A DNA stretch of 64,000 nucleotides from Fibrobacter sp. (GCA_017503015.1 JAFVTX010000057.1:1-64000), one strand, 5' to 3'; numbered from the stretch's first letter, positions 16,688-25,551 are shown. Notes: generated by a model from the letters alone, not told the origin. Numbers and translations: made by a program.

Positions 16688-18217
16688 ATGTTCCGAAGGA
16701 TCCGTTCTTATTGCTTGTTGGGCATCAAGGCTATTCCGGTAAGCGTAGAAGTTGATGCTGCGCTTGGATTGCCCGGTTTTACCCTGGTGGGGCTCCCGGA
16801 CAATGCGGTAAGAGAGTCTAGGGAGCGAGTCGTTTCGGCGATACGTTCCGTGGACAAGGTGGTGACAGGTTTCCGGACAACCGTAAACCTGTCACCCGCG
16901 GATTTGCGTAAAGAAGGTAGCGCTCTGGATTTGCCTTTGGCCATTGGGCTCTTGACCGCTACCGACGAGTTGTCCATTCCTAATTTGGAAAAGTGTGTTT
17001 TTGTTGGGGAGCTCTCCCTGGATGGTCTCTTGAAGGGCGTCCGGGGAGTCCTTTCCATCGCTATGGATTTGATTCACGACAAGGATTCCATTCTGGTAAT
17101 CCCTAGGGAAAACGAACAGGAGGCATCCCTGGTGGAGGGCCTGCGTTATATCTGTGCGGACACGCTTAAGGAATGTATAGACATTTTAGAACAAAATAAT
17201 GAAGAACTTGTTTGCCGGGCGAGGGGGCTTGACCGGCAGAAGTTTTCGTCGGGACTGGATGTTCCCGACTTCGAGAACGTGGTGGGCATGGAAGGGGTCA
17301 AGCGGGCCCTGGAAGTGGCCGCCGCAGGCGGGCACAATTTCCTTCTGGTGGGTTCGCCTGGCGCAGGGAAGACTCTTTGCGCCAGGTGTCTCCCGGGAAT
17401 CTTGCCGGAAATGTGCGACGAAGAAATTCTGGAGACCACCCGCATTCATTCTTGCGCCAGGCGCTCCGGCGACATGGAGTCGTTTCGTCCGGTGCTTTTA
17501 CGCCCCTTCCGCACGCCGCACCACAGCGCTTCCATGGTGGCGCTGGTGGGCGGCGGTGCGCGGCTCTTGCCCGGCGAGGCGAGCCTTGCCCACAACGGCG
17601 TGCTGTTTTTGGACGAACTTCCGGAATTCAACCGTAGCGTGCTGGAGGCTCTGCGGGAGCCTATGGAAGACGGTGAGATTTCGGTGAGCCGTGCCAGCGG
17701 AACGGTGGTGTGGCCTGCACGCTTTATGATGGGGGCTGCCATGAACCCTTGCCCCTGCGGGTATTCTATGGACCCGAAGAAGGTCTGCACCTGCCTGCCC
17801 GATGCCCGCAAGCGTTACCAGGAAAAAATATCTGGCCCGCTGCTGGACCGTATCGACATCCAGGTGAGCGTGCCGCCGGTAGAAACGTCCCAGTTTGCCT
17901 GCGGGTCAGGCGCCGAGACTTCGGCGGAAATCCGCCAGCGAGTGTGTGCCGCCCGGGAAATTCAACGCAGGCGTTTTGCCGGACTTTCGTTCCGTTGCAA
18001 TGCCGCCATGAATTCCGAAGCGGCAAGACGTTTTGCCCAGATGGATGGGGCGACCGAAAAGTTCGCCGTCGCCTCTGCGGACAAGATGAACCTGAGCGCT
18101 CGGGGGTATTACCGCCTGCTGAAGGTGGCCCGCACCATTGCGGACCTGCGCCATTCGGAGCCCGTAGAAATTCCGGACCTGGCCGAAGCGCTACGGTACC
18201 GGGCGTTTAGGGGATGA
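16688..18217 (+). CDS. comM: YifB/ComM family Mg-chelatase-like AAA ATPase
   Basis: 509 residues from the ATG at 16688, which follows spoVG directly. An N-terminal Lon-protease-like S5 domain (FTLVGLPDNAVRESRERV, then GELSLDGLLKGVRG) precedes a magnesium-chelatase-like AAA domain (GSPGAGKT near 221, VLFLDELPEF near 304, DRIDIQV) and a C-terminal helical domain. ComM is a hexameric helicase promoting branch migration during natural transformation in Vibrio and Haemophilus; the role here is inferred from family. Likely shares the spoVG transcript. Confidence 0.93.
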   Translation: MFRRIRSYCLLGIKAIPVSVEVDAALGLPGFTLVGLPDNAVRESRERVVSAIRSVDKVVTGFRTTVNLSPADLRKEGSALDLPLAIGLLTATDELSIPNLEKCVFVGELSLDGLLKGVRGVLSIAMDLIHDKDSILVIPRENEQEASLVEGLRYICADTLKECIDILEQNNEELVCRARGLDRQKFSSGLDVPDFENVVGMEGVKRALEVAAAGGHNFLLVGSPGAGKTLCARCLPGILPEMCDEEILETTRIHSCARRSGDMESFRPVLLRPFRTPHHSASMVALVGGGARLLPGEASLAHNGVLFLDELPEFNRSVLEALREPMEDGEISVSRASGTVVWPARFMMGAAMNPCPCGYSMDPKKVCTCLPDARKRYQEKISGPLLDRIDIQVSVPPVETSQFACGSGAETSAEIRQRVCAAREIQRRRFAGLSFRCNAAMNSEAARRFAQMDGATEKFAVASADKMNLSARGYYRLLKVARTIADLRHSEPVEIPDLAEALRYRAFRG

Positions 18218-18309
18218 GAGGATCTAGGGGCTAGGATCTATGGATTAGGAGCCTGAGGTTGGACTAGTGGCCCTTTGGGGTGTGAGATTTTTCATTACAC
18301 ATCTCACAC
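18212..18309. repeat. CTAG-rich repeat (copy 2) followed by a palindrome
   Basis: 18212-18258 carries several CTAG and CTATGGATTAG-like words. 18280-18288 GTGTGAGAT pairs perfectly with 18301-18309 ATCTCACAC across a 12-nt loop. Both lie between the convergent comM and folB genes, where a two-way terminator would be expected, but no T-run follows. Confidence 0.6.
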
Positions 18310-18332
18310 TACGTATTTCACATCGCCCTTGT

Positions 18333-18698
18333 TTACCTCGTCACCTTAATGCTGGCCATGGCTCCCTTGCTCTGGGGGATGGCGTTTGGCTTGCACACGG
18401 ATACCTGCGCGGCCTGGGTCTTGGGGTAGTGGTCCAGAATGAATTTGGCGGTTTCCAGCACCAGCGTTTCTACCAGCTGGAACTTGCTGTCCTTGATAAA
18501 CTTTTGTAGGTGTTCTGCCAGCTGGGCGTAGTCGATGGAGTGAATCAGGTCGTCGTTTCGGGCGGCAAGTGAAAAGTCCAACCACAGGTCCACGTTTAGC
18601 ACCACGGGCTGAACGGCCTCCCTTTCGTAGGGAAGCGTCCCGATGATGCAGTCGAACTGCAGGTCTTTTATAGAAATACAGCCGCTACTGACTACCAT
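18333..18698 (-). CDS. folB: Dihydroneopterin aldolase
   Basis: 121 residues. ISIKDLQFDCIIGTLPYERE is the classic FolB N-terminus with the catalytic Glu region; IDYAQLAEHLQKFI and FQLVETLVLETAKFIL follow. Folate biosynthesis: dihydroneopterin to 6-hydroxymethyl-dihydropterin. Its ATG overlaps the end of the preceding envelope-protein gene (ATGGTAG), which suggests translational coupling. Confidence 0.93.
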   Translation of the reverse strand: MVVSSGCISIKDLQFDCIIGTLPYEREAVQPVVLNVDLWLDFSLAARNDDLIHSIDYAQLAEHLQKFIKDSKFQLVETLVLETAKFILDHYPKTQAAQVSVCKPNAIPQSKGAMASIKVTR

Positions 18699-19741
18699 AC
18701 GTAGAGCACGATGGCGGCAGTCAGGCTGAGTCCAGCCACGCCGAACCAGATGTTACGGGCCGTGGAGTAGGAATCCTGGGTCTTCTTGTTGGTCTTTTTG
18801 CGCTTCTGGAGCTCGGCGATGGTATAGCCGTTACCCAGGTCCGCCTTTTGTATCATGGCCTCTCGGCACTTGCCGTCGAAGTTACAGGCCTTGTCCACTT
18901 CGCCGAGGAGCTGGTCTTCGACATCGGACAGGTCATCGTAGGCGTCCTTGGCCTCGTTGGCCTTGGAGTGCTGGATGACGCCCATGACGGCGGAACCCAC
19001 GAAGACGGCGGCAAGACCAACTGCAGACCAGAAACGGACTTCGTCAGCGATACCGAAACGGTCGGTCACGTCACTGGATGCGTCATAAGCGGCGTCATCG
19101 CGGCTGTCGGCTTCACTGTTGTCAACGTCGCTGGCCACGTCGTAGCCTTCGTCTTCTTCCTCTTCTTCTTCGCAATCGGGGTCATTTTCGTCACACTCTT
19201 CTTCCTCTTCGTCTTTCGGACCAGCGCCAGCATCTGCGGCGGCAAATTCTGCGTCTTCGGCGGCGGCATCGGCGGTTGCGGACTTGAGCTGTATGGGGTC
19301 GCCGTTGATAAAGGCGATGGCGGTAGTGGCACCCGGGATAAACACGGACTTGCCGTCGAAGTAAACCTTTTCCACGTCGTCGGTGGCAGGCATGCCGCGA
19401 CGGGGGTAAAGCTTGGCCTTGACCAGGGCTGTGTAGTCCGTACCTTCGGGGGCGGTCAGGGCCGACATGGAACTCAGGTCGCCCGCGCTACCCTGGTAAA
19501 TCTGGTAGGCGGTGGGCTGCTCGCCGAAGGGGTCGGTGAACTTTTGGCGGACCACCAGGCGCCCCTCTTGGAGGGAGGAAACTTCTTCGACGGGAATGGT
19601 TTTCAGTTCGCCACCGAATTCTGCGGTGATGACTTCGTCCGGAGACCCAGGGTCCTGGGCGGTAAATTCTTCAATATCGTAGGGGCCGGCAAAGGCGGCG
19701 GCCACAAAAAGACATATCGTCGCTAAAAACGAACGCTTCAT
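18692..19741 (-). CDS. Exported acidic protein with C-terminal membrane anchors
   Basis: 349 residues, family not recognised. Signal peptide (RSFLATICLFVAAAFAG), then a beta-rich region to about residue 160. An extremely acidic low-complexity stretch follows at 180-220 (runs of Glu and Asp with paired Cys: ECDENDPDCEEEEEE). A hydrophobic segment lies at about 240-262, then a coiled-coil-like stretch, and a last hydrophobic segment ends at the C-terminus (IWFGVAGLSLTAAIVLYVW). Probably an envelope protein. TTGGAGTG before the ATG is a good ribosome site, and TATATTTC about 25 nt before the start is a promoter candidate. It overlaps folB by 7 nt. Confidence 0.75.
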   Translation of the reverse strand: MKRSFLATICLFVAAAFAGPYDIEEFTAQDPGSPDEVITAEFGGELKTIPVEEVSSLQEGRLVVRQKFTDPFGEQPTAYQIYQGSAGDLSSMSALTAPEGTDYTALVKAKLYPRRGMPATDDVEKVYFDGKSVFIPGATTAIAFINGDPIQLKSATADAAAEDAEFAAADAGAGPKDEEEEECDENDPDCEEEEEEDEGYDVASDVDNSEADSRDDAAYDASSDVTDRFGIADEVRFWSAVGLAAVFVGSAVMGVIQHSKANEAKDAYDDLSDVEDQLLGEVDKACNFDGKCREAMIQKADLGNGYTIAELQKRKKTNKKTQDSYSTARNIWFGVAGLSLTAAIVLYVW

Positions 19742-19851
19742 TTTTCACTCCAATAATAAATACCCATTGAAATATATAAAAAAAAACGGAAAATGTTAAA
19801 AAATTGCGACAAAACAGCATTTAGACCCTGTTTTTGGGGCGTCAGCGGTTA

Positions 19852-19932
19852 TTTTAGGGTAGATATTGCCTTTTTTTACCGAAAATTCTACTTTTTAGCC
19901 CGTAAATTTTAACCCTAAAAGAGGAATCCATA
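19852..19932 (+). promoter_or_regulatory. Inverted repeat in the pgk leader
   Basis: TTTTAGGGT (19852-19860) and ACCCTAAAA (19912-19920) form a 9-bp perfect match enclosing 51 nt. The right arm ends exactly where the GAGGAA ribosome binding site of pgk begins, so pairing could influence translation. Confidence 0.4.
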
Positions 19933-21189
19933 ATGGCAAAGCTCTCTATCGAAGATCTCGAACTCGCCGGCAAGCGCGTGTTCATCCGTGTTGACTTCAA
20001 CGTTCCGCAGGACAAGGTGACTGGCGAAATCACCAACACCAAGCGTATCGAAGCCGCTCTCCCGACCATCCAGTACGCTCTCGATCACGGTGCAGCCGTC
20101 GTGCTCGCTTCCCACCTGGGACGCCCGAATGGCGAAAGGAACATGAAGTACACCCTCGCTCCGGTTGCAAAGAAGCTCGAAGAACTCATCAAGAAGCCGG
20201 TGAAGTTCCTCTCCGACTGCGTGGGTCCGGAAGTCGAAGCCGCCTGCGCCGCTATCAAGCCGGGTGAAATCATCCTCCTCGAAAACCTCCGCTTCCACAT
20301 CGAAGAAGAAGGCAAGCGCAAGATCAAGAACGCCGATGGCACCGAAACTAAGGAAAAGGCCGGCAAGGAAGCCGTGAAGGCCTTCCGCGCAAGCCTCACC
20401 AAGCTCGCTGACGTCTACGTGAACGACGCTTTCGGTACCGCTCACCGCGACCACTCCTCTATGACTGGTGTTGAACTTCCGCAGCGCGCTGCCGGTTTCC
20501 TCATGAACAAGGAACTCAAGGCGTTCGACCAGGTGCTCAACAATCCTCCGCGTCCGTTCCTCGCCATCCTCGGCGGTGCAAAGGTCGCCGACAAGATCCA
20601 ACTCATCAACAACCTCCTCGACAAGGCCGACAAGATCATCATCGGCGGTGGCATGGCTTTCACCTTCAAGAAGGTTCTGAACAACATCGAAATCGGTTCT
20701 TCTTTGTTTGACGAAGAAGGCGCCAAGCTGGTTCCGGATCTGATGGCCAAGGCCAAGGCTGCAGGCAAGGAAATCATCCTCCCGGTCGACTACATCGCTG
20801 CAGACAAGTTCGCTGCCGACGCTGCCACGAAGGCTGTCTCTGACGCCGAAGGCATTCCGGCTGGCTGGATGGGCCTCGATGTGGGTGCCGAGTCCACCAA
20901 GCTCTTCGTGAACGCTATCAAGTCCGCAAAGACCATCGTTTGGAACGGTCCTGCAGGCGTGTTCGAATTCGAAGCCTTCGAAAAGGCCACCAAGGCTATG
21001 GCTGACGCTATCGTCGAAGCTACCGCTGCTGGCGCAATCACCGTGATCGGTGGTGGCGATACCGCTACGGCTGCCAAGAAGTACGGCGCCGACAAGAAGG
21101 TGACCCACACCTCTACGGGTGGTGGCGCATCCCTCGAACTCTTGGAAGGTAAAGTCCTCCCCGGTGTTGCAGTGCTTACTGACAAGTAA
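19933..21189 (+). CDS. pgk: Phosphoglycerate kinase
   Basis: 418 residues. [73 protein letters not shown] and [13 protein letters not shown] are all in place. ATP-forming step of lower glycolysis. GAGGA precedes the ATG. The strong bias towards a few C-ending codons (CTC, GTC, AAG, GAA) fits a highly expressed gene. Monocistronic, followed by a repeat and terminator. Confidence 0.97.
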   Translation: MAKLSIEDLELAGKRVFIRVDFNVPQDKVTGEITNTKRIEAALPTIQYALDHGAAVVLASHLGRPNGERNMKYTLAPVAKKLEELIKKPVKFLSDCVGPEVEAACAAIKPGEIILLENLRFHIEEEGKRKIKNADGTETKEKAGKEAVKAFRASLTKLADVYVNDAFGTAHRDHSSMTGVELPQRAAGFLMNKELKAFDQVLNNPPRPFLAILGGAKVADKIQLINNLLDKADKIIIGGGMAFTFKKVLNNIEIGSSLFDEEGAKLVPDLMAKAKAAGKEIILPVDYIAADKFAADAATKAVSDAEGIPAGWMGLDVGAESTKLFVNAIKSAKTIVWNGPAGVFEFEAFEKATKAMADAIVEATAAGAITVIGGGDTATAAKKYGADKKVTHTSTGGGASLELLEGKVLPGVAVLTDK

Positions 21190-21199
21190 TCACAGGAAT

Positions 21200-21223
21200 G
21201 TCATCCCCGCGAAGGCGGGGATC
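21200..21223. repeat. REP-type palindrome after pgk
   Basis: GTCATCCCCGCGAAGGCGGGGATC unit forming a 7-bp stem, between the pgk stop and the terminator. Confidence 0.8.
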
Positions 21224-21229
21224 TCCTTT

Positions 21230-21263
21230 AGAAACTCTCGTTCGCGCGGGGGTTTCTTTTTTT
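21230..21263 (+). terminator. Terminator after pgk
   Basis: AGAAACTC (21230-21237) pairs with GGGTTTCT (21250-21257, one G-T pair), followed by six more T. Confidence 0.7.
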
Positions 21264-21268
21264 GCATT

Positions 21269-21316
21269 GTCATCCCCGCGTCTTGTGGTGAGCGAAGTCG
21301 AACCAAGGCGGGGATC
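21269..21316. repeat. REP-type palindrome, long variant
   Basis: GTCATCCCCGCG ... AAGGCGGGGATC arms around an inner insert (TCTTGTGGTGAGCGAAGTCG), so the outer stem is kept and the loop is enlarged. Confidence 0.7.
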
Positions 21317-21375
21317 CCCTTTATGTTGACGAAATATTGTATATTGGTTCGTAGGAATTTCGATAGGGAGCATTT

Positions 21376-21723
21376 ATGTCCATTGCTGAACTTTCAAAGA
21401 ATTTTCATGCCGAACATCGTGGCAATTGTGCCATGTCGGTAGCCTACGGTTATGCCCGCGCGACAGGCAAGTCCGAAGCGGAGGCGGTGGACGCCGCCGA
21501 GATGTTCCGTGCTTTCGGTGGCGGCAAGGCTCCGAACGGCCAGTGCGGCGCGCTCTATGCGGCAAAAATGATGCAGCCCGACCATGCCGAAGCCATCGAG
21601 GACTTTTTCAGGCGCGGTGCGCAGAATTTTACCAAGTGCAGCGAAATCCGCCCGAACAAGGTCATCCCGTGCAACCGCTGCGTGGAACTTGCGGGCGAAG
21701 CTTTGGACTTTTTGAACCAGTAG
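21376..21723 (+). CDS. Cysteine-motif protein, C_GCAxxG_C_C family-like
   Basis: 115 residues. Cysteines lie in a pattern like the C_GCAxxG_C_C redox family: GNCAMSVAYGY, NGQCGALYAAKMM, then CSEIRPNKVIPCNRCVELAG. Members are small proteins thought to act in electron or thiol chemistry; no function can be assigned. The ATG at 21376 follows GGGAGCATTT. TATATTGG at 21340 is a possible promoter box. Family assignment is by motif only. Confidence 0.7.
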   Translation: MSIAELSKNFHAEHRGNCAMSVAYGYARATGKSEAEAVDAAEMFRAFGGGKAPNGQCGALYAAKMMQPDHAEAIEDFFRRGAQNFTKCSEIRPNKVIPCNRCVELAGEALDFLNQ

Positions 21724-21773
21724 CGGCGTTCGTGTAAAAACTCTACGTCGCCCAAGGAATTGTGCTCGGAGGG

Positions 21774-21929
21774 CTAAGCCCGCCCTTGTTGTTTCTCTGG
21801 CGCCTTTTCGTCGTGTTCCTCGATTTTACCGACCTTGGTGAACCAGTAGTCCTCGCTGTTGATGGAACTCATGTTGTTCACGAGGGCGTCGAGATCGATG
21901 TTGCTTAAGTCATTGTTTTCGTTGGGCAT
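21774..21929 (-). CDS. Small hydrophilic protein, 51 residues
   Basis: ATG frame encoding MPNENNDLSNIDLDALVNN ... EDYWFTKVGKIEEHDEKAPE, 51 residues, acidic N-terminal half and Lys/Glu-rich end. The composition is protein-like, and the region is otherwise an unexplained 280-nt gap. A weak AGGA lies almost against the ATG. It is divergent from the gene at 22006 and convergent with the one at 21376. Function unknown. Confidence 0.45.
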   Translation of the reverse strand: MPNENNDLSNIDLDALVNNMSSINSEDYWFTKVGKIEEHDEKAPEKQQGRA

Positions 21930-21992
21930 ATCCTGAATATATAAAATCCCTGATGCTTGTGTTGTCTAGAGCCGGGGTTTGCTTGTATTTTT

Positions 21993-22000
21993 TATCTTTC
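21993..22000 (+). promoter_or_regulatory. TATCTTTC box 5 nt before an ATG
   Basis: TAnnTTTS match with 5 nt to the start codon at 22006 and no ribosome binding site: candidate leaderless promoter. Confidence 0.5.
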
Positions 22001-22005
22001 TTATC

Positions 22006-22647
22006 ATGAAAATCGCGATTTGCTTTTTTGTTCTTTTGTTTACGCTCCTAGCCCAGGCTCAGGAGCTGGATACCACCTACGTCATAGACGAGCAGGGCCG
22101 CACAATCGGGCTTATCCACGAGAAGGGAACTGTTCCGAAGATTGCTCCTGTTGCCGCCCCTGCACCGACGTTGCAGAATCCTGAGCCGGTTTCTACTTCG
22201 GTGTCGAATGGATATGTTGATGGCGTAGACAGTGCCGCCTATTACCAGAACCTGGTGGAACGCTATACCCTTTCTGGAGAAAAGAAACGCCGTGTCGGAA
22301 ACGGCATGATGATTGGTGGCGGAGTTGGCTTGCTGCTTGGAGTTCTCATGATGGTTGATGCGGCTGAAGGGGAGGATCGCTGTGGGAATGACGATTATGG
22401 CTGTAATGACGAAGAATTCCTAGAGTTTTTTACGGGGTATGGAGTAGCCATAGCAGGGGGCGTTGTTTTTGGTGTAGGTGTAACCCTCAAAATTGTAGGC
22501 GGTGCGAAACTTCGCCGTGCCGCACGTTACCGGGAATCCCTGGAACGTTACAATTCAAGCCGCCTTCAGGCACTGGAGTTTAGATTAGAACCTTCATTCA
22601 ATCCATATAACGGTTCTTACGGCAGTAAACTGTCTCTAAGTTTCTAA
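22006..22647 (+). CDS. Exported protein with Gly-rich membrane segments, unknown function
   Basis: 213 residues. Signal peptide MKIAICFFVLLFTLLAQA, then a Pro/Ala linker. Two Gly-rich hydrophobic segments (GNGMMIGGGVGLLLGVLMM and YGVAIAGGVVFGVGVTLKI) flank an acidic Cys-containing loop, and the tail ends in SKLSLSF, an outer-membrane-like aromatic end. Family not recognised. The ATG at 22006 is preferred to the upstream TTG at 21979. No ribosome binding site is present. Confidence 0.7.
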   Translation: MKIAICFFVLLFTLLAQAQELDTTYVIDEQGRTIGLIHEKGTVPKIAPVAAPAPTLQNPEPVSTSVSNGYVDGVDSAAYYQNLVERYTLSGEKKRRVGNGMMIGGGVGLLLGVLMMVDAAEGEDRCGNDDYGCNDEEFLEFFTGYGVAIAGGVVFGVGVTLKIVGGAKLRRAARYRESLERYNSSRLQALEFRLEPSFNPYNGSYGSKLSLSF

Positions 22648-22653
22648 AAATTC

Positions 22654-22661
22654 TATCTTTG
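22654..22661 (+). promoter_or_regulatory. TATCTTTG promoter box
   Basis: Exact TAnnTTTG, 31 nt before the lipoprotein ATG at 22693, which has AAGGA before it. Confidence 0.5.
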
Positions 22662-22692
22662 GCGCCGGTGGATGGGCAAAAAAAGGATACAT

Positions 22693-23889
22693 ATGAAATT
22701 GATACCCCTGGCCCTTTTGTTTTTTTGTCTTGCTGCAATGAATGGCTGTGGTGATGACAAGGCATCTTCTACGCAAATGGAAACTGGAGAAAATCCTGAA
22801 CAGGATAATCCGCAAGAGGTTTCTGAACCATGTGCATCTGCAGAAGATGGTACTTACCGCTGGGTAGAAGAAGGCGTCATTTTCCAGGTTTGTGAAAATG
22901 GACTGTGGACAACGGATTCTGTCAAAACGGTGAAGCGAGGTTTTGATCCGTGCAAGTTTAATTTTGGTGCGGCTTGGCAGAGTTCTCACGAGGATTCTAT
23001 TTATTACGCTGGACTGGATTATGTTTCTGTTTGGCTGGGGGACAACGATTGGTATAACTCTTTTGAACAACGCATGGTGAAAATGAGCTTGAAAACAAAG
23101 GCCACCCCTATGATTTATGCTTATGTAATTGCCGAATTTGGCAAGGATCATGATATGGATGATTGTGACGTGGCCAAGGCTCGTGGAAAAAAGTCATTGT
23201 GCGTCTATGGTGCTGATTTGATTCGGAATAATTTTGCAGACTCCATATTATATCGTTATCAGCAGTATGCCTCCGGAATGGCTAGACAGGTAAAGTCTCT
23301 TTTGAAAGAAGGAGAAAAATTTGAGCCCATCTGGATGATTGAACCAGACTTTTATCAATATTCGGAGATGGCGTCGGAACAGAGTGTGGCCCATCACGGA
23401 GAGGAACAACAAAATGGCGGCATTCCTGATTCTATGATGGGCGTTTATTTCAAGCAGATTGTAGATACCATCAAGGCTTATTTGCCCGATGCCAAGATTG
23501 CCATAGATATTTCTCCCTGGGTTTCCGACAAGGATTCAATGGGGCTAGAAAAGTGGTTTTCCAATTTCGATATGTCCTTGGTGGATTACGTGAGTACTTC
23601 TGGTGGACGTACTTTAGCAAATTCTGAAAAAATCAGGAGCGCCAACAAACTCACGTGGAAAAAACTTTACGACACGCTGAAAAAGCCTATTCTTGCAGAC
23701 GTAGGTTATTCAACAGGTGGAAAGGCCACCAAGCACGACACGAACTGGGACGATATTTCTAATTTGGAAGCACGAGCCAAGGATGGGGTTGTCGGGGTGA
23801 TGCAGATGGATGCCGCCCTGGACTACCCGTTGCGGGCAAGCTATATCCGTTCACGCTTGCAGGTGGACTATCCCTGGTGCAAGGAGTAA
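22693..23889 (+). CDS. Lipoprotein with glycoside-hydrolase-like barrel
   Basis: 398 residues. Lipobox AMNGC at about residue 20 and a short acidic linker. A small Cys-bounded module (PCASAEDGTYRWVEEGVIF, then VCENGLW) follows, of a kind also seen in the FISUMP protein at 56241. Residues about 90-398 look like a TIM barrel: FNFGAAWQSS, LDYVSVWLGDNDWY, MIYAYVIAEFG, EPIWMIEPDFYQYS, DAKIAIDISPW, VDYVSTSGG, ILADVGYSTGG and GVMQMDAA. The carboxylates at strand ends (IEPD, IDIS) would suit a glycosidase. I cannot name the family. AAGGA precedes the ATG at 22693. Confidence 0.65.
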   Translation: MKLIPLALLFFCLAAMNGCGDDKASSTQMETGENPEQDNPQEVSEPCASAEDGTYRWVEEGVIFQVCENGLWTTDSVKTVKRGFDPCKFNFGAAWQSSHEDSIYYAGLDYVSVWLGDNDWYNSFEQRMVKMSLKTKATPMIYAYVIAEFGKDHDMDDCDVAKARGKKSLCVYGADLIRNNFADSILYRYQQYASGMARQVKSLLKEGEKFEPIWMIEPDFYQYSEMASEQSVAHHGEEQQNGGIPDSMMGVYFKQIVDTIKAYLPDAKIAIDISPWVSDKDSMGLEKWFSNFDMSLVDYVSTSGGRTLANSEKIRSANKLTWKKLYDTLKKPILADVGYSTGGKATKHDTNWDDISNLEARAKDGVVGVMQMDAALDYPLRASYIRSRLQVDYPWCKE

Positions 23890-23893
23890 GTTT

Positions 23894-24508
23894 ATGAGTG
23901 TAATCGTCGTGGATTACAATGCCGGAAACCTGACTTCGGTAATGAATGCACTCTCCCGTATCGGGGTAGATGCAAAGTTCAGCCGGGATGCCGATGAAAT
24001 TGCAAGGGCGACGCGCCTGGTGTTCCCGGGCGTAGGAGCCGCCGCGTCTGCCATGGAAACCCTGACCCGCACGGGTATCGGAGATGCCATCAAGACTGTG
24101 GTAAAAGCCGGGAACCCGGTGCTGGGAATTTGCATTGGCTGCCAAATCATTCTGGAAAAAAGCGAAGAAGACGGCGGCGTGAAGACCCTCGGTCTCATTC
24201 CGGGGCGTGCGGTGCGGTTCAAGGACGAACCGGGCCTGAAGATTCCTCACATGGGCTGGAACCAGGTGAACTTTACCCAGGATCACCCGATTATGGCAGG
24301 CATCCGGAACGGTTCGGACTTCTACTACGTGCATTCGTATCATCCGGTGGTGCCTGCGGAGAACGCCTTTGCTGAAACCACCTACGGCACTCAGACCTTC
24401 CAGGGACTTATCGGCAAAGGCAACCTGGTGGCCTCCCAGTTCCATCTGGAAAAGAGCGGCGACGTGGGCCTGAAAGTCCTGGAAAATTTCTGTAATTGGA
24501 ACCCTTGA
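23894..24508 (+). CDS. hisH: Imidazole glycerol phosphate synthase, glutaminase subunit
   Basis: 204 residues. N-terminus [18 protein letters not shown]; nucleophile Cys in [18 protein letters not shown]; catalytic His-Glu in QFHLEKSG, where most HisH have QFHPEKSG. Supplies ammonia to HisF in histidine biosynthesis. No other his gene is adjacent. The ATG at 23894 is 4 nt after the previous stop with AAGGAG before it. ispF follows within 8 nt. Confidence 0.92.
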   Translation: MSVIVVDYNAGNLTSVMNALSRIGVDAKFSRDADEIARATRLVFPGVGAAASAMETLTRTGIGDAIKTVVKAGNPVLGICIGCQIILEKSEEDGGVKTLGLIPGRAVRFKDEPGLKIPHMGWNQVNFTQDHPIMAGIRNGSDFYYVHSYHPVVPAENAFAETTYGTQTFQGLIGKGNLVASQFHLEKSGDVGLKVLENFCNWNP

Positions 24509-24515
24509 GGTGAGT

Positions 24516-25004
24516 ATGGAAAAAGTTTATCGCTCCGGAATCGGTTTTGATGTCCATAAACTGGTAGAAGGCCGCAAGTGCATTATCGGCGGGGTAGATA
24601 TTCCCTACGAGAAAGGTCTCTTGGGTCACAGCGATGCCGACGTGCTGTTGCATGCCATCAGTGACGCTCTTTTGGGTGCTGCCGGTCTGGGCGACATCGG
24701 GACGTACTTCCCCGATACGGATCCGGCCTTCAAGGGAGCCGACAGTCTGGAACTGCTCCGCAAGGTGGGGGAAGAAGTCCGCAAGGCCGGTTTTGAAATC
24801 GTGAACATCGACAGTATTGTGATGTGCGAACGGCCCAAGGTGAACCCTCACAAGGACCAGATGAAGGCGAACATCGCCCGAGTGCTTGGCCTGGACATAA
24901 AACAGATTGGAATCAAGGGAACTACCACCGAAAAGCTGGGATTTACGGGTCGTGGCGAAGGTATTGCCAGCCAGGCAATAGCCATGGTTTACAGTTTGGT
25001 GTGA
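24516..25004 (+). CDS. ispF: 2-C-methyl-D-erythritol 2,4-cyclodiphosphate synthase
   Basis: 162 residues. GIGFDVHKL (zinc Asp and His), [35 protein letters not shown], and [19 protein letters not shown]. Non-mevalonate isoprenoid pathway. The ATG at 24516 has GAGGTG just before it; a GTG at 24510 is an alternative start. Same direction as hisH with an 8-nt gap. Confidence 0.95.
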   Translation: MEKVYRSGIGFDVHKLVEGRKCIIGGVDIPYEKGLLGHSDADVLLHAISDALLGAAGLGDIGTYFPDTDPAFKGADSLELLRKVGEEVRKAGFEIVNIDSIVMCERPKVNPHKDQMKANIARVLGLDIKQIGIKGTTTEKLGFTGRGEGIASQAIAMVYSLV

Positions 25005-25057
25005 TTTGGCTCAAATTTGCGGGTTTGTGCAGGATTGCGCTTGCCTGGAATAAAATA

Positions 25058-25065
25058 TATATTTC
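25058..25065 (+). promoter_or_regulatory. TATATTTC box 5 nt before an ATG
   Basis: TAnnTTTS match ending 5 nt before the ATG at 25071, with ATTG 20 bp upstream (25034-25037) as a possible -33 element. No ribosome binding site: candidate leaderless promoter. Confidence 0.5.
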
Positions 25066-25070
25066 GGTAT

Positions 25071-25487
25071 ATGAAGCGACTGTCTTGTGTTGTTGGTTTT
25101 GCTTTTGCCTTGGGGGCCGTTGCTCCCTTGCTTGCGGAGGATTTACCCAGCCATATAGATGTGATCATTGTTTCCGCGTCAAGTTCCAGTTTGGAAAATG
25201 AAAATAGCTCCAGTTCCGCTTCGGCGGAAAGCAGTTCCAGCGTAAAGCAGAGCAGTTCCAGTCGCAGTCTGGACGATTCGCCGCTGCTGCCGGTAATTTC
25301 TCACGATACGCTTAGAAGCTCTTTGCCGGAGAATGGCGATGCTTCGATGGCGCTTCCCCGCAGTGTTTCTGCACCTGTCGCTCAGGGAGAGGATCGCTGG
25401 TTCGATTTGCAGGGACGCCTGCTGAAAGGCAAACCTACGGTTAAGGGGACCTATTACCATAATGGCAAGGCCGTTGTGGTAAAGTAA
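25071..25487 (+). CDS. Small exported Ser-rich protein with sorting-like tail
   Basis: 138 residues. Signal peptide (KRLSCVVGFAFALGAVAPLLA), then a Ser-rich linker (residues about 35-65). The last 30 residues (WFDLQGRLLKGKPTVKGTYY ... KAVVVK) resemble the end of type IX secretion sorting domains (D-x-x-G-R-x-L, then KG-x-Y). No catalytic domain lies between, so this is little more than a leader, a linker and a tail: a stand-alone cargo remnant or a small surface protein. Confidence 0.6.
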   Translation: MKRLSCVVGFAFALGAVAPLLAEDLPSHIDVIIVSASSSSLENENSSSSASAESSSSVKQSSSSRSLDDSPLLPVISHDTLRSSLPENGDASMALPRSVSAPVAQGEDRWFDLQGRLLKGKPTVKGTYYHNGKAVVVK

Positions 25488-25551
25488 AAATGAATAATGG
25501 CGCATTGTGGCAAGTGCCGCATGCGTAGATTCGATTCAAGGATCTTTAAAA

